From Spirochaeta sp. (GTDB lineage Bacteria; Spirochaetota; Spirochaetia; Spirochaetales_E; Spirochaetaceae_B): a stretch of 7,058 nt of DNA. This document shows positions 5,277 through 7,058 of this stretch, piece by piece (position 1 is the first letter of the stretch; every line of letters starts with the position of its first letter). Under the pieces are notes generated by a model. It saw only the letters and a program-made list of their open reading frames with translations. It was not told the DNA's origin and made no database searches. The position numbers and the translations under genes were made by a program. The stretch spans positions 1 to 7,058 of the forward strand of contig JAUUYD010000124.1 of NCBI GenBank assembly GCA_030590585.1, given 5' to 3'.

Positions 5277-6043
5277 AAGCTCTCACCGATATACCTGTAA
5301 GTGGAAACCAGCCACGACGCATCTGCAGTGAATTCAGTTCCTTGCCAATCCCGAAAAACCTCATGATTCTCAAATCCGGCATCCACAGCAGGACCCTGCA
5401 GATTTTCGATGTCCAGGGGATTCAAATTGTGACTGCGTTGTTCCTTCAGGCCGCCTGATTCCACCTCGGTATCGAAAACAACAAAACCCGTACTGCTGTC
5501 AAAGCTCTGCTTTCGCCGGAAAGTCAGTCCATCACCTTCAAGATCCGGTAGTTGAACTCCCCCTGAAGCAACAATTCGGGGATAGTTGAGCATTTGAATT
5601 ACGAGGACTCCGCCGGAGCTTAGAGCAGCACCGGCAAGCTGAAAGAATTTATCCAACTCTCCATTTCGGGTGAGATGGGGCAGGGTATTGCCCAGGCAGA
5701 GAACTGCATGAGCTGAATGGGCCGGAGCTTTTTCAAGGGCTGATATCATATCGTCAACAGAAAACCGCACTTGCCCCGATTCAGGATAATAAGCAGAGGA
5801 GGAGCTTTCCCCGGCCGCTTTTTCGGCAACCTGAATCATATCGTTATCCCGATCCGAGGCCGCAACGGTATGTCCAAGGGATGCAAGGCTGATGGCAGTA
5901 GCCCCGCTGCCGCAGCCCACCTCAATAATTCGGGCGCCGGAGATCAGTTTTTCAAATAATCCAGAGAGAAAGGAAATGCGCTGAGCATCCGGCGGAAAAA
6001 GCTTATCCCATTGATCGGCAAGCCGCGAGTATAATGATGTCAT
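5273..6043 (-). CDS. Class I SAM-dependent methyltransferase (256 aa)
   Basis: The Rossmann-type methyltransferase core is clear: motif I IIEVGCGSGATAISLASLG (41-47 being EVGCGSG), the acidic residue at the end of strand 2 that binds the SAM ribose (Asp64 in AASDRDNDM), FSVDDMISAL (94-103, the adenine-contacting region), and motif IV VLCLGNTLPHL (114-124), then GGVLVIQMLNYPRI. 'C.GN.LPHL' is common in methyltransferases acting on small molecules, for example the glycine/sarcosine N-methyltransferase-like group; the substrate here is not determinable. The N-terminal YSRLADQWDKLFPPDA is the lid helix region usual for this group. A stop codon lies in frame three codons before the ATG, so 6043 is the first possible start; no Shine-Dalgarno is seen. 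It overlaps the flavoprotein gene by ATGA and lies 50 bases after deoC, so the four right-hand genes may form one unit. Confidence 0.88.
   Translation of the reverse strand: MTSLYSRLADQWDKLFPPDAQRISFLSGLFEKLISGARIIEVGCGSGATAISLASLGHTVAASDRDNDMIQVAEKAAGESSSSAYYPESGQVRFSVDDMISALEKAPAHSAHAVLCLGNTLPHLTRNGELDKFFQLAGAALSSGGVLVIQMLNYPRIVASGGVQLPDLEGDGLTFRRKQSFDSSTGFVVFDTEVESGGLKEQRSHNLNPLDIENLQGPAVDAGFENHEVFRDWQGTEFTADASWLVSTYRYIGESL
5282..5286 (-). promoter_or_regulatory. Ribosome binding site of the flavoprotein gene inside the methyltransferase end
   Basis: GGTGA on the minus strand lies a few bases before the ATG at 5276, inside the last codons of the methyltransferase gene, and supports coupled translation through the ATGA overlap. 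Confidence 0.5.
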
Positions 6044-6057
6044 AGTGAAAGACTAGG

Positions 6058-6063
6058 ATTATC
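6058..6063 (-). promoter_or_regulatory. Possible -10 box GATAAT for the methyltransferase/flavoprotein pair
   Basis: GATAAT on the minus strand (5 of 6 to TATAAT) ends 14 bases before the ATG at 6043, implying a leader of about 8 bases and no room for a normal ribosome site. No good -35 is seen 16-18 bases upstream, where the hairpin at 6067-6089 lies. Weak; the genes may instead be read through from deoC. Confidence 0.25.
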
Positions 6064-6066
6064 ATG

Positions 6067-6095
6067 GCCCGGAGGCAATCCCCCAGGGCGTTTTT
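6067..6095 (+). terminator. Hairpin with T-tract, oriented for plus-strand transcription
   Basis: GCCC (6067-6070) pairs with GGGC (6086-6089). Inside, four more pairs (GAGG with CCCC, allowing one G-T wobble) follow one mismatch and close a 5-base loop. On the plus strand the stem is followed by GTTTTT (6090-6095), the layout of an intrinsic terminator. On the minus strand, where all neighbouring genes lie, the hairpin starts a few bases after the deoC stop codon but has no T-run behind it. It would therefore stop antisense transcription entering deoC, or act as a 3' stabilising or partial terminating hairpin for the sense message. Confidence 0.5.
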
Positions 6096-6870
6096 AGTAA
6101 TTACCTTCGGCAACCCCGCCGGTCATAACTTTGATACTGGAGCCGATGCCAAGACGGCTTGCACCGGCATGAATCAGCTCTGCCGCCGTACCCCATGTTC
6201 GGATACCTCCCGAAGCCTTAACACCCATATCAGGACCAACGATTCGTCTCATTAGCCTGATATCCTCAACGGTAGCACCCCCGCTGCTGAAACCCGTGCT
6301 GGTTTTCACAAAATCGGCACCGGCCTTTTTCGACAGCTCACAGGCAATCACCTTCTCCTCCTGGGAGAGCATACAGGTTTCCAGTATTACCTTCAGTATC
6401 GTACCGGCTCTGGTGGCGCGACGAACTGCACGAATATCCTCTTCAACAAGATCGTAATTCCCGGAACGCAGGGCTCCGATGTTGATAACCATATCGATTT
6501 CACCAGCCCCGTCGGCCACGGCTTCCCGGGCCTCAAAAGCCTTGCTCCGGGAGGTCATGGCACCCAGAGGAAAACCAACGACTGAGCAGACTTCGGTATC
6601 CGAGCCTTGAAGCGGCCTGGCAACATACCCCACCCAGCTCGAATTAATACAGATGGATTTGAAATTGTACTGAAGGCATTCCTTGACTATCAGATCAAAC
6701 TGCTCACTGTTTGATTCCGGTTTCAATAAAGTATGGTCGATGAAACGTGCCATTTCAGCATGGGAGATAGTATCGTCGGGCAGGGATGGGACTGCAACTG
6801 TACCTGCGCCGGACTGCAGCCTCTTCATCACTTCTTCTGCGATTTTTGCTATAAGTTCATTCTGATCCAT
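6094..6870 (-). CDS. deoC: Deoxyribose-phosphate aldolase (class I) with N-terminal encapsulation-peptide-like helix (258 aa)
   Basis: DERA cleaves 2-deoxyribose 5-phosphate to glyceraldehyde 3-phosphate and acetaldehyde. Family landmarks are FIDHTLLKP (43-51), VVGFPLGA (97-104), GEIDMVINIGAL with Asp126, LKVILETCML with Lys160, ADFVKTSTGFSSGGAT with Schiff-base Lys189, GVKASGGIRT with Lys218, and the phosphate loop GIGSS (241-245). All catalytic residues are present. The core starts near residue 36; before it stand MDQNELIAKIAEEVMKRLQ, an amphipathic helix with hydrophobic residues at Leu6, Ile7, Ile10, Val14, Met15 and Leu18, and a linker SGAGTVAVPSLPDD. That is the form of microcompartment encapsulation peptides, and it explains the length of 258 against about 215-225 for ordinary short DERAs. 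The ATG at 6870 abuts the rpiB stop (TAAATG) with a strong GGAGG upstream, so the extension is truly translated. Enzyme call firm; targeting is inference. Confidence 0.95.
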   Translation of the reverse strand: MDQNELIAKIAEEVMKRLQSGAGTVAVPSLPDDTISHAEMARFIDHTLLKPESNSEQFDLIVKECLQYNFKSICINSSWVGYVARPLQGSDTEVCSVVGFPLGAMTSRSKAFEAREAVADGAGEIDMVINIGALRSGNYDLVEEDIRAVRRATRAGTILKVILETCMLSQEEKVIACELSKKAGADFVKTSTGFSSGGATVEDIRLMRRIVGPDMGVKASGGIRTWGTAAELIHAGASRLGIGSSIKVMTGGVAEGNY

Positions 6871-7058
6871 TTAGAAACTTCCTCCCCTCTCAAGGGCCAT
6901 AATCTTGTTCACTCTTACCAGATGCCGTCCGCCGGGGAATCGGGTCTGCAGCCAGGTTTTTACCATTTCACAGAGTTCTCCCGCATCGTGAAGCGGGCCG
7001 CCCAGAGTCAGTACGTTGGCATTATTGTGTTCCCGGCTGTTGATAACGGTACGTAAAT
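6871..7058 (-). CDS. rpiB: Ribose-5-phosphate isomerase B (RpiB/LacAB family), C-terminal 62 residues, cut by window edge
   Basis: Reading the minus strand into the TAA at 6871-6873 gives LRTVINSREHNNANVLTLGG, then PLHDAGELCEMVKTWLQ, then TRFPGGRHLVRVNKIMALER and a final GGSF. This matches the C-terminal part of RpiB: the 'R.HN.ANVL.LGG' substrate-binding segment with its His-Asn pair, the helix 'A.E.V..WL.T.F', and the phosphate-contacting 'GGRH..RV.KI' close. RpiB interconverts ribose 5-phosphate and ribulose 5-phosphate; relatives act on other phosphosugars such as allose or galactose phosphates, so the exact sugar is not certain. The N-terminal part, including the catalytic cysteine region, lies right of the window. 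It is directly followed by deoC with no gap, the second indication of a sugar-phosphate enzyme operon. Confidence 0.88.
   Translation of the reverse strand, partial: LRTVINSREHNNANVLTLGGPLHDAGELCEMVKTWLQTRFPGGRHLVRVNKIMALERGGSF
6881..6885 (-). promoter_or_regulatory. Ribosome binding site of deoC inside rpiB
   Basis: GGAGG, within AGGGGAGGAAG on the minus strand, lies 10 bases before the deoC ATG at 6870 and within the last codons of rpiB. It decides the deoC start in favour of the longer form that includes the N-terminal helix. Confidence 0.7.

Noticed and set aside
6733..7056. Plus-strand open frame spanning the deoC/rpiB junction
   Set aside because: It crosses two recognised genes antisense, and the Phe/His/Cys-rich product resembles no protein family.
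1..7058. CRISPR arrays, insertion sequences, tRNA or rRNA genes, prophage signs
   Set aside because: No regularly spaced repeats, transposase frames, cloverleaf or rRNA-like stretches were seen on either strand.

Overview
The window looks like chromosomal DNA from a diderm bacterium of roughly balanced G+C. A spirochaete (Spirochaetota) is the best guess. Three things support this: two short secreted proteins with relaxed lipobox cysteines (VSA|C and LFS|C), a small PorT-like outer-membrane beta-barrel, and the overall style of an NADH:rubredoxin-reductase-like flavoprotein beside carbohydrate genes. The taxonomic call is inference. There are no rRNA, tRNA, IS or CRISPR signatures, and genes are tightly packed, so the longest non-coding stretch is 191 bases.

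Left part (1-2418). The 5' half of a fold-type I PLP aminotransferase gene runs off the left edge on the minus strand. It is divergent from an EamA/DMT-type ten-helix transporter gene (729-1562, plus). The 191-base spacer between them carries an unusual cluster of GGCTT boxes. The transporter gene converges, with an 11-base gap, on a minus-strand gene for a probably lipid-anchored endonuclease/exonuclease/phosphatase (EEP) protein. That gene overlaps by one base (TGATG) the end of a gene for a 151-residue protein that I read as probably SpoIIAA/STAS-like.

Middle (2869-4023). The 151-residue gene is divergent from a small lipoprotein gene (2925-3401). Both start codons lie 5-6 bases after a -10-like hexamer with no usable Shine-Dalgarno sequence, suggesting leaderless transcripts. 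Overlapping inverted repeats sit in the same 50-base spacer. The lipoprotein gene converges on a PorT-like beta-barrel gene (3412-4023, minus).

Right part (4065-7058, all minus). In transcription order this reads rpiB (C-terminal part), deoC, a class I SAM methyltransferase, and an FAD/NAD(P)H oxidoreductase, with the PorT-like gene following 41 bases later. rpiB and deoC abut exactly (TAAATG). The methyltransferase and flavoprotein overlap by four bases (ATGA). DeoC is about 35 residues longer than the classical enzyme at its N-terminus. The extension is an amphipathic helix plus a small-residue/Pro linker, which is the form of a bacterial microcompartment (BMC) encapsulation peptide. DeoC beside RpiB is the enzyme signature I associate with 'sugar phosphate utilising' BMC loci, so the window probably clips the end of such an operon, with shell genes expected beyond position 7058.

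Functionally, RpiB would interconvert pentose 5-phosphates. DeoC would cleave deoxyribose 5-phosphate to glyceraldehyde 3-phosphate and the toxic volatile acetaldehyde, a reaction that suits a shell. A secreted EEP-type nuclease or phosphatase a few kilobases away could supply nucleic-acid breakdown products, but that link is speculative.
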